Notes under the pieces: model-generated
Seen by the model: only the letters and a program-made list of their open reading frames with translations
Told to the model about the DNA's origin: nothing
Databases searched by the model: none
Shown: one piece after another, positions 22,196 to 30,653 of the stretch
How positions within the stretch are numbered: the stretch's first letter is position 1
How the letters are laid out: the number at the start of each line of letters is the position of its first letter
Translations under genes and position numbers: made by a program
Assembly (NCBI GenBank): GCA_946479035.1
Contig: CAMLDW010000025.1
Span: 1-38,450 of the forward strand
Source: an uncultured Chthonomonadaceae bacterium
GTDB lineage: Bacteria; Armatimonadota; Fimbriimonadia; Fimbriimonadales; Fimbriimonadaceae
DNA: 38,450 bases
Direction of reading: 5' to 3'

Positions 22196-23926
22196 GTGGG
22201 CAGTCCTATAAGGTTGGCGAGTCCAGAGCCGGCGGATCCGACGAGGCTCCAAGCCGCGGTGTTCTGGACGAAGCTTCAAGCAAACCGCGCAAGACGAGCG
22301 CTTCGAAACGCGCGCCTGCCCGTGCCGAAGCTTGCCCAAGGCGACGCAAGCGGCTTCCCGTTCCTTCTCGCTGAGAGCCGAACGCCGCTCTGGAGCGAGG
22401 CGGACCCGCGGGAGAGGCGGCTGCAGCTCGGAAAGGTGCAAAACCTCCGGCTCGCGGCGGCTCGGATCGACCGCGTGAGCGTTCCGGAGCGCGGCGAGTT
22501 CAGCTTTTGGTCGCAGGTCGGAATGCCTAGCTCGGGACGGGGTTACGCGCAAGGTCGTCAGATCCAAGAGGGGTGCGTCGTGCCGGCGGTCGCGGGCGGG
22601 ATCTGCCAGCTTTCCAACGCGCTGCACGACGCGACGCTCCGCGCCGGGTTCGAAGTGACGGAGCGCCACGCCCACACTCGCGCGCTGCCAAGCGCACCGT
22701 GGTCCGCGGGCCGCGACGCGACGGTGGCTTGGAACCACGTGGACTACCGCTTCCGTGCACCGGTCCCCGCTATGGTGCGCGTAACCCTCACGTCGGACGA
22801 GCTCGTCGTACAGCTGCTTGGTGCCAGGGCGTTTTCTCGGGAGTCTCGGGCCGCGAGCGGCGAGGCACAGACGAACGTCGAGGGCTGCGAGACGTGCGGG
22901 ATGGTGCGGTGTTGGCGGCACCGGTCCTTCAGCCACGCCGAAGTGAAGGCGAAGACCGCCTGGCTCGTGGACCAAGTCTGGCCGGAGTTCGCGGCTTACT
23001 TTGCAAGCAGCGGGCAGGACGCGTTGTACGTCCCGCTTGACGGCAAGCGGCGCGGAGTGGCGCGCTACGCGTGGCCGACCGGCGGGGTGCGCGTGTTCGA
23101 GGCGCGGCTTCTGACGTTGCGCCGGTCGCTGGCGTCCCGGCGCCTTTCGGAGCAAGGCGCTGCGAGGCAGCGCTCGAACATGGAGTTCGACCGCGCATTT
23201 GCAGAGCGTTTTGCAAGCCGGCTCTCCTTCGATGTTCAACACGTCGTCGTATCGCAGACCCTGCTTCCCTATCTGTGGGCGACGGGCGCGCTCGGTGGGC
23301 GGACGTATGAGGTCTTGATGGTCCGGCGGCCGATGCGCGCATTGCAGGCCGCGTTGGACGAGGAGTTTGCAAAGCACCCGTCGCGGCGGCTGCTCTCCGA
23401 CTTCCGCGCGCCTGGCGAGGTCGTTGAGGCCGAGGAGGCGGCGCTGGCGAGCGCGACGAAGGTCGTGACGCCGCACGCGGAGATCGCGTCAGCGTTCGGC
23501 GACCGCGCCGTGCTTCTCGACTGGTCCTTACCTTCGCCGAGAGGAGTCCGGCGTGGCGACCGCGTGGCGTTCCCCGGCCCGACCGTCGCGCGCAAAGGCG
23601 CGTATGAGCTGCGCGAGGCGGCGCGCGAACTGGGCCTCAAGCTCGTGCTATGTGGAAGCGAGCTGGAAGGCGAAGGCTTTTGGGACGGCGTTGACGCCGT
23701 TCGCGCAAGAACGGACTGGCTCGACGGGTGCTGTGCGGTCGTGCAGCCCGCGGTGCTGGAAGACCAGCCGCGCAAGCTGCTGCGCGCGGTCGCGGAGGGC
23801 GTGCCGGTCGTCGCGACACCGGCCTGCGGCGTGTCGCATATGCCCGGAGTCACCACGGTGCCTGTCGGGGACGTCGCTGCGCTCTCCCGCGCATTGCGCC
23901 TTTATCCCTCGACCCCTCGGGGTTGA
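22196..23926 (+). CDS. VanW-domain protein fused to a glycosyltransferase-like domain
   Basis: 576 aa. Residues 90-170 carry the VanW core: GEFSFWSQVGMPSSGRGY, QIQEGCVVPAVAGGICQLSN and a following histidine-rich ERHAHTRALPS. Residues about 320-570 resemble a GT4-like glycosyltransferase: VVVSQTLLPYLWATGAL, VVTPHAEIASAF, FPGPTVARKGAYELREAA, LCGSELEGEGFW, and VLEDQPRKLLRAVAEGVPVVATP in the donor-site region. VanW function is unknown, but the family is cell-envelope linked. The start is GTG, eight bases after TAAACT (22182-22187). The last residues and stop codon lie inside the palindromic repeat cluster. Confidence 0.75.
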   Translation: MGSPIRLASPEPADPTRLQAAVFWTKLQANRARRALRNARLPVPKLAQGDASGFPFLLAESRTPLWSEADPRERRLQLGKVQNLRLAAARIDRVSVPERGEFSFWSQVGMPSSGRGYAQGRQIQEGCVVPAVAGGICQLSNALHDATLRAGFEVTERHAHTRALPSAPWSAGRDATVAWNHVDYRFRAPVPAMVRVTLTSDELVVQLLGARAFSRESRAASGEAQTNVEGCETCGMVRCWRHRSFSHAEVKAKTAWLVDQVWPEFAAYFASSGQDALYVPLDGKRRGVARYAWPTGGVRVFEARLLTLRRSLASRRLSEQGAARQRSNMEFDRAFAERFASRLSFDVQHVVVSQTLLPYLWATGALGGRTYEVLMVRRPMRALQAALDEEFAKHPSRRLLSDFRAPGEVVEAEEAALASATKVVTPHAEIASAFGDRAVLLDWSLPSPRGVRRGDRVAFPGPTVARKGAYELREAARELGLKLVLCGSELEGEGFWDGVDAVRARTDWLDGCCAVVQPAVLEDQPRKLLRAVAEGVPVVATPACGVSHMPGVTTVPVGDVAALSRALRLYPSTPRG

Positions 23927-24145
23927 ATGTTTCGCAGACCTGGGCGATCCTATACCTCAGCCTCTTGCGGTTTTTTTCTATGCCTCAGCCGCTTGCGGTT
24001 GAGGCCCGTGCGATCGGATGGAAACCCTCAACCCCAGAGGGGTTGAGGGATAAGGTGCGCGTGACCCTTCTATGCCTCGGCCGCTTGGGGTTGAGGCTTG
24101 TGCGACCGGATAGAAACCCTCAACCCCAGAGGGGTTGAGGGATAG
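23904..24145. repeat. Cluster of palindromic repeats with two 92-base tandem units
   Basis: Two units, 23978-24069 and 24070-24145, share about 69 of 75 aligned bases. Each holds two hairpins: arm A (23983-24004; 24075-24096), stem about 10 bp around TT, and arm B (24025-24049; 24117-24141), a perfect 11-bp stem around AGA. A partial arm A lies at 23950-23972 followed by a T-run. An inverted, degenerate arm B lies at 23904-23929 and overlaps the VanW-fusion stop codon. The organization recalls REP/BIME elements, but no transposase is present. It may also help terminate the two convergent genes. Confidence 0.9.
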
Positions 24146-24154
24146 GACGTCGCG

Positions 24155-25972
24155 CTATCCGCCCAGGCGCACGGCCTCGCCCGGCGCGGCGCCGGGGACG
24201 AAGTACTCGGCGTAGCCGAGCATCATCTCGTCGGTGGTCTGCAGTCCCCAGGGCACGGTGCGCGTCGGGTCGGGGTTGGCCGGGTTGCCCGTGCTGTTGT
24301 CGTACGTCGCAGTGACCGTGATCTTTGTGCCCTGCGGCATCAGCTTGGGCACAGCGTAGCGGTACGTGATCTGCCAGTTGAAGTCGTAGCGCGGCACGTC
24401 GAGCAGGAGCTCCTTGCGGCCGTCCGGGTACTCGGCCTCGTACTTGAACGCCTTGCCGCGGAAGTGCATGTGCGGCATGAGCGCGGTGAGCATCAGGTCG
24501 CGCGGGACCGTCACCGTCTTCGTGTTGACCCACGCCGGGTCGCCGGGCGGGATCGCGAGGTCCTTTCCGGAGATGCCATAGACCTGCATCTCGCGCACTG
24601 GTGGCTTTTTCGCAAAGCGGATCGCGAACTTGGTGCGGTCGGCCGTCGCCTTCCCGTTCGGCGTGTAGTGGATCTGCACGAGCAGGGTCGCGCCCTTGGG
24701 CAGCCGCTTCGCCTCGCCCTGGGGGTACTCGACGTGGTCGGTGCCGGGGACGTAGCCGATGAGGAACCCTGTGGTCTCGTCGGTCTCGAACAGCCGCCGC
24801 CCGTTGATCTTGCCGTCCTCCACGACGAAAATCAGCACGTGGTGCACGACCGCGCGGTCCGTCGGATGGACCTCGACCGCCTCGACCCACTTGTCCTCGT
24901 CGTAGTTGGTCGGGACCTGCATGTGGATGTACGCCATCTGGCCGGTCGCCTGCACGGGTACCTCGCGCGGGAGCTCCATCACGACGTCGGGCTTTCCGAT
25001 CAGCCACCCGGTCTCAAAGCTGAGCGGCGTCGGCGCGAGCTTTTCGTCGCCCTTCGGGCAGCCGCCCGCGATCCAGTCGGCGAGGTCTTTCTTGTCCTGC
25101 GCCGAGAGCGAGCGGTCGTTGGCCCACGGGCTGTGGCCCTCCGGGCTCGGCGCGGCGAACCACGGCGGCATCGTCCCGGCCTTGACGACGTAGTCCACCA
25201 TCCCCTTGTGGCTTTCTGCGCCTTCGTAAGAATCGAGCGCGAACGGAGCGACGCCGCCGTCGCGGTGGCAGTTCACGCAGTTTCGCTGCAACACGCGCGA
25301 GACCTGGTCGTAGTAGGTGACCTTGCGGTCCATCGGCTTGGGCTCGAACGCGAGCGCGCAGCCTGGGGCGGTGGTGGCTTCGACCTCCGGCCTCTTGCCG
25401 CCCAGCACGGAGTCGATCGCGTCTTTGAGGTAGGTGCTCTTCGGTGCGGCGTTCTGATAGCCGAGGCCGTACTGGTCGTCGACCGCACCGCGATACACGA
25501 GCGTGCCCTTGGCGTCGAGCAGGAAGACCTCTGTGGTGGTCTTTGCGCCGAGCGTCGCAGCGATGGTGCCTTTCTTGTCCCAGATGTAGTCGCCGTCGAA
25601 GCCGTTGTCCTTGATGCAGTTCTCGATTGCACCTCTTTCGTCGGCGCTACTGGGGTTGATAAAGACAAAGCGCACGCCTGACGACTTGTAGTTATCCTCA
25701 AGCGCGGCGAGGGTGGGGGCGTACCTCTTGGTAAGCGGGCATGAGACGTCGGTGAAGGCGATGACCGTGGCCTGGGCACCGCTCTCGAGGGCGCAGGTCT
25801 TGCCGTCGATCGTTTTGGCCTCGATCCCGGTGACCAGCCGCCCTATGCCGTCGGCCCTGATCGGCTCAGGGCCGACCTTCGCCGACTCCTGTCGTCCGTC
25901 TGCCGTCATCGCCACGGCCAGCGCGACAGCCGCGATCGCCAAAGTACCGTTCTTGCTTCCCGCCCACACCAT
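24155..25972 (-). CDS. Redoxin - cytochrome c - copper monooxygenase-like fusion protein
   Basis: 605 aa from the ATG at 25972, which has GAGG seven bases upstream; a GTG at 25984 is less likely. A signal-like N-terminus (about 8-25) is followed by a thioredoxin-fold redoxin domain (about 45-195) with FTDVSCPLTKRYAP (C78). Next is a heme c motif CVNCH (232-236) with a possible axial Met in TMPPW. The last part resembles copper type II ascorbate-dependent monooxygenases: HH (377-378), QIHY (H435), PHMH (H501, H503) and DEMM (M583). It is probably periplasmic; the substrate is unknown. Confidence 0.78.
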   Translation of the reverse strand: MVWAGSKNGTLAIAAVALAVAMTADGRQESAKVGPEPIRADGIGRLVTGIEAKTIDGKTCALESGAQATVIAFTDVSCPLTKRYAPTLAALEDNYKSSGVRFVFINPSSADERGAIENCIKDNGFDGDYIWDKKGTIAATLGAKTTTEVFLLDAKGTLVYRGAVDDQYGLGYQNAAPKSTYLKDAIDSVLGGKRPEVEATTAPGCALAFEPKPMDRKVTYYDQVSRVLQRNCVNCHRDGGVAPFALDSYEGAESHKGMVDYVVKAGTMPPWFAAPSPEGHSPWANDRSLSAQDKKDLADWIAGGCPKGDEKLAPTPLSFETGWLIGKPDVVMELPREVPVQATGQMAYIHMQVPTNYDEDKWVEAVEVHPTDRAVVHHVLIFVVEDGKINGRRLFETDETTGFLIGYVPGTDHVEYPQGEAKRLPKGATLLVQIHYTPNGKATADRTKFAIRFAKKPPVREMQVYGISGKDLAIPPGDPAWVNTKTVTVPRDLMLTALMPHMHFRGKAFKYEAEYPDGRKELLLDVPRYDFNWQITYRYAVPKLMPQGTKITVTATYDNSTGNPANPDPTRTVPWGLQTTDEMMLGYAEYFVPGAAPGEAVRLGG

Positions 25973-25988
25973 TTCTTGCCTCACGCTG

Positions 25989-25994
25989 ATTATA
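25989..25994 (-). promoter_or_regulatory. -10 box of the redoxin fusion gene
   Basis: Reading minus, a perfect TATAAT lies 16 bases before the ATG at 25972. The -35 position has no good hexamer and falls inside the inverted repeat 26001-26020, so control by a bound protein is plausible. Confidence 0.6.
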
Positions 25995-26000
25995 CGGGGC

Positions 26001-26020
26001 TAGGACGGCCTCCCGTCCTA
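26001..26020. promoter_or_regulatory. Candidate operator: perfect inverted repeat in a divergent promoter region
   Basis: TAGGACGG (26001-26008), a CCTC spacer, then CCGTCCTA (26013-26020). It lies between the divergent redoxin-fusion and HlyD genes, over the -35 position of the former. Twofold symmetry suits a dimeric regulator. It is not followed by a T-run, so it is unlikely to be a terminator. Confidence 0.45.
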
Positions 26021-26083
26021 TTGGTTCACGGCCCGGGAGGATGGGGCGACGGAGATCGACGTCTAGTAAGCTCGGAACGGCCC

Positions 26084-27508
26084 ATGAAACCGCGCACCGT
26101 CGTCTTCGCCGTGGTGGCCGTCGCGATCCTCGCGATGCTCTCGTGGGTAGCCCTGTCACCGCGGAAGCCGCTCGCAGTCTCCGTCGCCATCGCGGAGACC
26201 CGGACGATCGAGTCGCCGTTTACGGCGGAGGCGATTGTCGAGGGCGAGACCGTGGAGATCGAGCCGGAGATCAGCGGCCGGGTGTCGAAGATCCATGTGG
26301 AGGAGGGCGACGCCGTGGCGGCGGGGCAGGCGCTCGTGCAGCTTTCCGCTACAGAGCTGGATCTTTCCGTAGAGCAAGCGAGATCCGCGATTGTGGCGGC
26401 GGGCGAGCGGGTCGAACAGGCCGAACACCAGCGTGACCTCGCCAGCAAACAGGTGCAAGCGGGGATCGCGGAAGCCATGGCCGCGCTGCGAGTGGCCAAG
26501 GCGAGGCTCGACGCCGTGCTGATCGGGCCAAGGTCGGAGGAGACGGCGCAGGCAGAGCAGCGCGCCCGATCGGCTGAGGTCGCCGAGGGCCAGGCCAAAT
26601 CTGAGTACGAGCGGGCGAAGCGGCTCTACGAGGAGGGCGCGCTTCCGCTGGCGGACTTCCAGCGTGCGACGACGGCCTATGAGATGGCGCAGTCCGAGAC
26701 GAACATCGCGCGCGAGGCGCTCGCCATGCTCAAACGGGGGGCGACAGAGGAGGAGAAGGAGGCTGCGCGCGCCCTGGTCGCGGCCGCCGAGGCGGCGCTC
26801 GGCTCTGCGACGGCCTCCCGTCAGCGGGTCGACGTGGCCGAGCACGACCTCGCGGCGGCGAGATCCTCGCTCGCGCAGACCCGCAACGCGCTGGCCTCGG
26901 CGGAGGCGACGCGGGCGAAGGCGACCGTCCGGGCTCCGTTCGCCGGCGTGATCGCGTACGTGCCGGCCAAGGTCGGGGACGTCGGTGCGCCGGGTCGGCC
27001 GCTCATGACGATCGTCGGCGAGGGCGAGTTGCGCGTCGAGGCGGAGATAGGAGACCAGGACTTCGGCAAGGTCGCTGTCGGACAGGCCGTGCAGGTGACG
27101 TCGGCTTCGTATCCCGGCACGACTTTCGCCGGGACGGTCGAGCGGATCTCCGAAGAGGCTGTGCAAAAGCCGGGCACCGCGCTACGGACGCGTATCCTGC
27201 GCACGACGATCAAAGTGGACGATCCCGGGCGGCGGCTGCGGCCCGGGATAGAAGTGGACGTGCACGGCAGCGGCGCGGTCGCGATCGGGGCGCTGACGGT
27301 GCCGAGCCGAGCGCTTGTCACGTCCGGCGACCGACAGACAGTTTGGGTCGTTCGGGAGGGCCGGGTCTACGCGCAGGCGATCAAGGTCGGCGCGTACACG
27401 TTCGAGGTGATGCAGATTATCGAGGGGCTCGGTGCGGGCGACACGGTGGTCGTCTCGCCGCCCAAGAACCTTCAAGAGGGACAGGCGGTGACGCCGAAGG
27501 TGGAGTGA
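26084..27508 (+). CDS. HlyD/RND-type periplasmic adaptor of an ABC exporter
   Basis: 474 aa. One N-terminal membrane anchor (about 5-24) is followed by a biotinyl-lipoyl half-motif (VEIEPEISGRVSKIHVEEGDAV). A long alpha-helical hairpin rich in Ala, Glu, Gln and Arg (about 85-285) comes next. The second lipoyl half (ATVRAPFAGVIAYVPAKVGDVG) and a beta-barrel (about 320-420) follow. Adaptors of this type bridge an inner-membrane MacB-like transporter to the outer side of the envelope. It overlaps the ATPase gene by one base (TGATG). No outer-membrane channel gene is in view. An upstream in-frame extension to 25976 lacks family features. Confidence 0.87.
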   Translation: MKPRTVVFAVVAVAILAMLSWVALSPRKPLAVSVAIAETRTIESPFTAEAIVEGETVEIEPEISGRVSKIHVEEGDAVAAGQALVQLSATELDLSVEQARSAIVAAGERVEQAEHQRDLASKQVQAGIAEAMAALRVAKARLDAVLIGPRSEETAQAEQRARSAEVAEGQAKSEYERAKRLYEEGALPLADFQRATTAYEMAQSETNIAREALAMLKRGATEEEKEAARALVAAAEAALGSATASRQRVDVAEHDLAAARSSLAQTRNALASAEATRAKATVRAPFAGVIAYVPAKVGDVGAPGRPLMTIVGEGELRVEAEIGDQDFGKVAVGQAVQVTSASYPGTTFAGTVERISEEAVQKPGTALRTRILRTTIKVDDPGRRLRPGIEVDVHGSGAVAIGALTVPSRALVTSGDRQTVWVVREGRVYAQAIKVGAYTFEVMQIIEGLGAGDTVVVSPPKNLQEGQAVTPKVE

Positions 27509-28221
27509 TGTCCGACGCCAAGCCGGTCGTCAGCCTGAGAAACGCGAGCAAGGTCTATAGGACCGAGGGTGGCGAGGTGTATGCGCTCCGGAACGTCTCG
27601 CTCGACCTTTATCCCGGGGAGCTCGTGGTGATCCTCGGCCCTAGCGGGTGCGGCAAGACGACGCTCCTGAACGTCGTCGGCGGACTGGACTCGGTGACGA
27701 GCGGCGAGGTGGTCATCGACGGGACAGACATCGCGTCGTACGACGACGCCGCACTGACACGGTTCCGACGGGTGCGGATCGGTTTTGTGTTCCAGTTTTT
27801 CAACCTCGTGCCGACGCTGACGGCGCGCGAGAACGTGCTTATCGCAGCCGAGCTGGTGAACAAGCCGCGGAACGTGGACGAGGTCTTGCGCGAGGTCGGC
27901 CTTGGCGAGCGCGGCTCCCACTTTCCGGCTGAGCTGAGCGGTGGCGAGCAGCAGCGGGTCGCGATCGCGCGGGGACTCGTGAAGGATCCGCCGATTCTGC
28001 TGTGCGACGAGCCGACCGGCGAGCTCGACTTTGAGACCGGTCGGAGGATCCTCGTGCTGCTGCATAACTTGACCCATGAACGGCGGCAAACGGTGCTGCT
28101 CGTCACGCACAACGTCGCGATCTCGAAGATGGCGGATCGGATTGTCAGACTCCGGTCGGGCGAGATCGTGAGCGACGAGGTCAACCGGAACCCCGCGGAC
28201 CCGACGCAGTTGGAGTGGTAA
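27508..28221 (+). CDS. ABC transporter ATP-binding protein (MacB/LolD type)
   Basis: 237 aa. Walker A GPSGCGKT (44-51), Q-loop in GFVFQFFNLVPTLTA, signature LSGGEQQRVAIARG, Walker B ILLCDEPTGELD and the H-loop VTHN. The FQFFNLVPTLTARENV and DEPTGELD forms are typical of the MacB/LolD/FtsE branch that works with FtsX-like permeases. It sits between the adaptor (one-base overlap) and the permease, which begins directly after its stop. The complex probably exports a substrate or does mechanical work across the membrane; the substrate is unknown. Confidence 0.92.
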   Translation: MSDAKPVVSLRNASKVYRTEGGEVYALRNVSLDLYPGELVVILGPSGCGKTTLLNVVGGLDSVTSGEVVIDGTDIASYDDAALTRFRRVRIGFVFQFFNLVPTLTARENVLIAAELVNKPRNVDEVLREVGLGERGSHFPAELSGGEQQRVAIARGLVKDPPILLCDEPTGELDFETGRRILVLLHNLTHERRQTVLLVTHNVAISKMADRIVRLRSGEIVSDEVNRNPADPTQLEW

Positions 28222-30627
28222 ATGTCGGCCTTCACCCTCAAGCTCGTTCGCGACTTGTGGCGCCTCAAGTGGCAGTACTTCGCGGTCGCGTTCATGATCA
28301 TGCTCGGGGTCGCGTTCTATGGTGCGGCGACGACCTCCTACAGGAACCTGCACACTTCGTACGAGTACTCGTACTGGCGGCTGAAGTTCGAGGACGTTGG
28401 GATCGTGATGGAGCACGCCCCTCGGCGCGTCGTGGCGCGAATCGCCGAGATTCCCGGAGTCGCCGCCGCCGAGGGCCGACTAGTCGCGGACGTTGTTATA
28501 GAGCTTCCTGACCGCGACGCTCAGAAAATGATCGGTCGGCTTGTGTCGATCCCCGCGGGTGGCGAAGCGTCGGTGAACGCGCTGCGGCTGGTCGAAGGTT
28601 CTGTCCCGTCGGCGATCGGCTCGCGGGAGGTGCTTCTCGAGGCCAGCTTTGCGGCGGAGCACGGCCTTCATCGAGGAGACCTGGTCCAAGTGACGAGCGC
28701 GTCCGGGCGTGTGCGGATGACGGTGTCCGGGATCGTGAGGAGTCCGGAGTACATCTACGTCGTGCGCAGCAAGCAAGACCTCTTCGCGATGCCCGGCACG
28801 TTCGGAGTGATGTTCGTCACCGAGGGCGTGCTGGGGCCGATCGTCGGGCAGACCGGTCTGATCAACGAAGTGAGGGTGCGTGTCGAGCCTGGTGCGGACG
28901 CCGCTCTGATCGGGCGGGAGATGAGGGCGCGGCTCTCGGCGTATCGTCCGGACGACGCAGTGCTGCGCGAGGATCAGCCCTCGCACCAGCTGCTGCAGCA
29001 GGACCTCGACGGGTTCCGGATTTATGCGTTCCTGTTCCCGCTCTTGTTCCTCGGCGTCTCGGCGCTGACGGTGTACACGCTGATGACGCGGACGGTGCAC
29101 CTTCAACGGCCGATCATCGGGCTGCTGCGCGCGCTCGGCTTTGACCGCGGGAGAGTCGTGTTGCACTATCTGGCATCCGCGACGTTGATCGGGCTCGCCG
29201 GGAGCGTGCTGGGCATCGTGCTCGGCGTTTGGCTCGGCAACGTCCTCACGCGCTTCTATCTGTCACAGATCGCCGTGCCCTTTGAGCGCGTCGAGGCCTA
29301 CGCAGACGTCTACGCGGTCGGGCTACTGCTGGGGAGCGCCGTGTGCCTGGTCGCGGGCGCGTGGCCCGCTTACGCGACCGCTCAGGTGCGGCCGGTGGAG
29401 ACGATGCGCGGGGCGGAAGCGGCCGTCGGCCGTGTGGTCCGACTAGACCGGATGTTCCCGCGCATGGCCCTTCTTTGGCGGATTCCGTTCCGCAACTTGT
29501 TCCGTCAGTGGCGCCGGACGTTCTCGACGCTGTTCGGCATCACGGCGGGGATCGCGCTTATCATGACCGCGCAAGGACTGCTCGATTCGATGGTCGTTCT
29601 GATGGACGAGCTGACGGCGACGATGTTCGGAGACGACCTGCGGCTGGAGTTCGTGCAGTACCAAGATCCGGCCGTGGTCGACGCGATAGGTCGGTGGCCG
29701 GGTGTGGTGTGGGCGGAGGGCTCGCTCGGCGTGCCCGCTGAGTTCCGCTTGGCTGGCGCAAGCTATTCTGCGGCGATCATGGGGCTCGACCCGGGCAGTG
29801 AACAGAGGACGATCCGGGACTCTGAGGGGCGTCCGATCGACCTCAACCAAGACGGAGTGGTCATCGGAAGGACGATCCAGAAGAAGCTGGGCGCGATGGT
29901 CGGCGACACGGTCGAAGTCACGCTTCCTGCGGCAATGCGTCGGGAATCGGTATCGCGGACGGAATTCGTGCGAGTCATCGCCGTGAGCGACGAGCCGATC
30001 GGGACGGTCGCCTACATGGACCGCTCGCTCGTGTGGCTGATGTTCAAGGAGCAGCTCGACATGCCGCCGGGCGCTGTATCAAGCGTTCACGTGATGGCTC
30101 AGCCCGATCGGCTGGAGGAAGTGCGCCGCCGCCTTCTCGACTTGCCGGACGCGGGGGCGGTAAGCTCGATCGCTGACGTCCGCAAGATGGTGTCGGACAT
30201 GCTGGGCACGTTCCGGCAGTTCGTCAACTACATGCTGCTCTTCGGTGCCGGACTCGCGTTCTCGATCGTGTTCAGCACAGTGACCATCAACGTGCTCGAG
30301 CGGACGAACGAGGTCGCCACGATGCGCACACTGGGGGTCAGCAGGCGCGAGATCGCGATGATGGTGACGCTCGAGAACCTGATGCTCGCCGTCGTGGGGA
30401 CCGCCGCCGGGCTTCCTATCGGGCGCGTGTTCTTCGAGCGGTTCTGGCTGGCTGCACAGACAGAGGAACAGATGGAGCTGTTCTCTATGAAGGCGTCCGT
30501 GCTTCCGATGACCTACGTCCTTGCGGGCGGCCTGATCTTCGCCGTGGTGCTTGTTTCGCAGCTCCCCGCCCTTCGCATGCTCGAACGGCTAGACCTGGCC
30601 AAGAGCACGAAGGAGCGGGCAACCTAG
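28222..30627 (+). CDS. FtsX-like ABC permease with duplicated permease domains
   Basis: 801 aa, starting directly after the ATPase TAA. It has two copies of the MacB/FtsX layout. The first has a membrane segment near residues 15-35, a large extracytoplasmic domain (about 45-265) and three helices at about 270-400 (FPLLFLGVSALTVYTLM, LGIVLGVWLG, AVGLLLGSAVCLVAG). The second has a helix near 430-450, another outside domain (about 460-665) and three helices at the end (LLFGAGLAFSIVFSTVTINV, GTAAGLPIGRVF, GGLIFAVVLVSQLP). Such duplicated permeases can act as a single chain with one ATPase. Confidence 0.88.
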   Translation: MSAFTLKLVRDLWRLKWQYFAVAFMIMLGVAFYGAATTSYRNLHTSYEYSYWRLKFEDVGIVMEHAPRRVVARIAEIPGVAAAEGRLVADVVIELPDRDAQKMIGRLVSIPAGGEASVNALRLVEGSVPSAIGSREVLLEASFAAEHGLHRGDLVQVTSASGRVRMTVSGIVRSPEYIYVVRSKQDLFAMPGTFGVMFVTEGVLGPIVGQTGLINEVRVRVEPGADAALIGREMRARLSAYRPDDAVLREDQPSHQLLQQDLDGFRIYAFLFPLLFLGVSALTVYTLMTRTVHLQRPIIGLLRALGFDRGRVVLHYLASATLIGLAGSVLGIVLGVWLGNVLTRFYLSQIAVPFERVEAYADVYAVGLLLGSAVCLVAGAWPAYATAQVRPVETMRGAEAAVGRVVRLDRMFPRMALLWRIPFRNLFRQWRRTFSTLFGITAGIALIMTAQGLLDSMVVLMDELTATMFGDDLRLEFVQYQDPAVVDAIGRWPGVVWAEGSLGVPAEFRLAGASYSAAIMGLDPGSEQRTIRDSEGRPIDLNQDGVVIGRTIQKKLGAMVGDTVEVTLPAAMRRESVSRTEFVRVIAVSDEPIGTVAYMDRSLVWLMFKEQLDMPPGAVSSVHVMAQPDRLEEVRRRLLDLPDAGAVSSIADVRKMVSDMLGTFRQFVNYMLLFGAGLAFSIVFSTVTINVLERTNEVATMRTLGVSRREIAMMVTLENLMLAVVGTAAGLPIGRVFFERFWLAAQTEEQMELFSMKASVLPMTYVLAGGLIFAVVLVSQLPALRMLERLDLAKSTKERAT

Positions 30628-30641
30628 GCGGGCCGTTCTGC

Positions 30642-30647
30642 TAGGAT
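30642..30647 (+). promoter_or_regulatory. Candidate -10 box for a leaderless alcohol dehydrogenase mRNA
   Basis: TAGGAT ends six bases before the ATG at 30654, which would place the transcript start on or next to the A of the start codon. No -35 hexamer was seen, and read-through from the permease gene 26 bases upstream is possible. Confidence 0.35.
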
Positions 30648-30653
30648 TACCGC

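Noticed and set aside
22181..23476. 431-codon antisense frame opposite the VanW fusion
   Set aside because: Low-complexity Arg/Pro/His composition with no motifs; the plus strand encodes clear VanW motifs.
23904..24145. CRISPR array
   Set aside because: Repeats are palindromic and unequal, spacing is irregular with similar rather than unique sequence between them, and no cas genes are present.
25976..26083. Longer start for the HlyD adaptor
   Set aside because: The extension crosses the divergent promoter and operator region and has no family features; ATG 26084 gives a proper membrane anchor.
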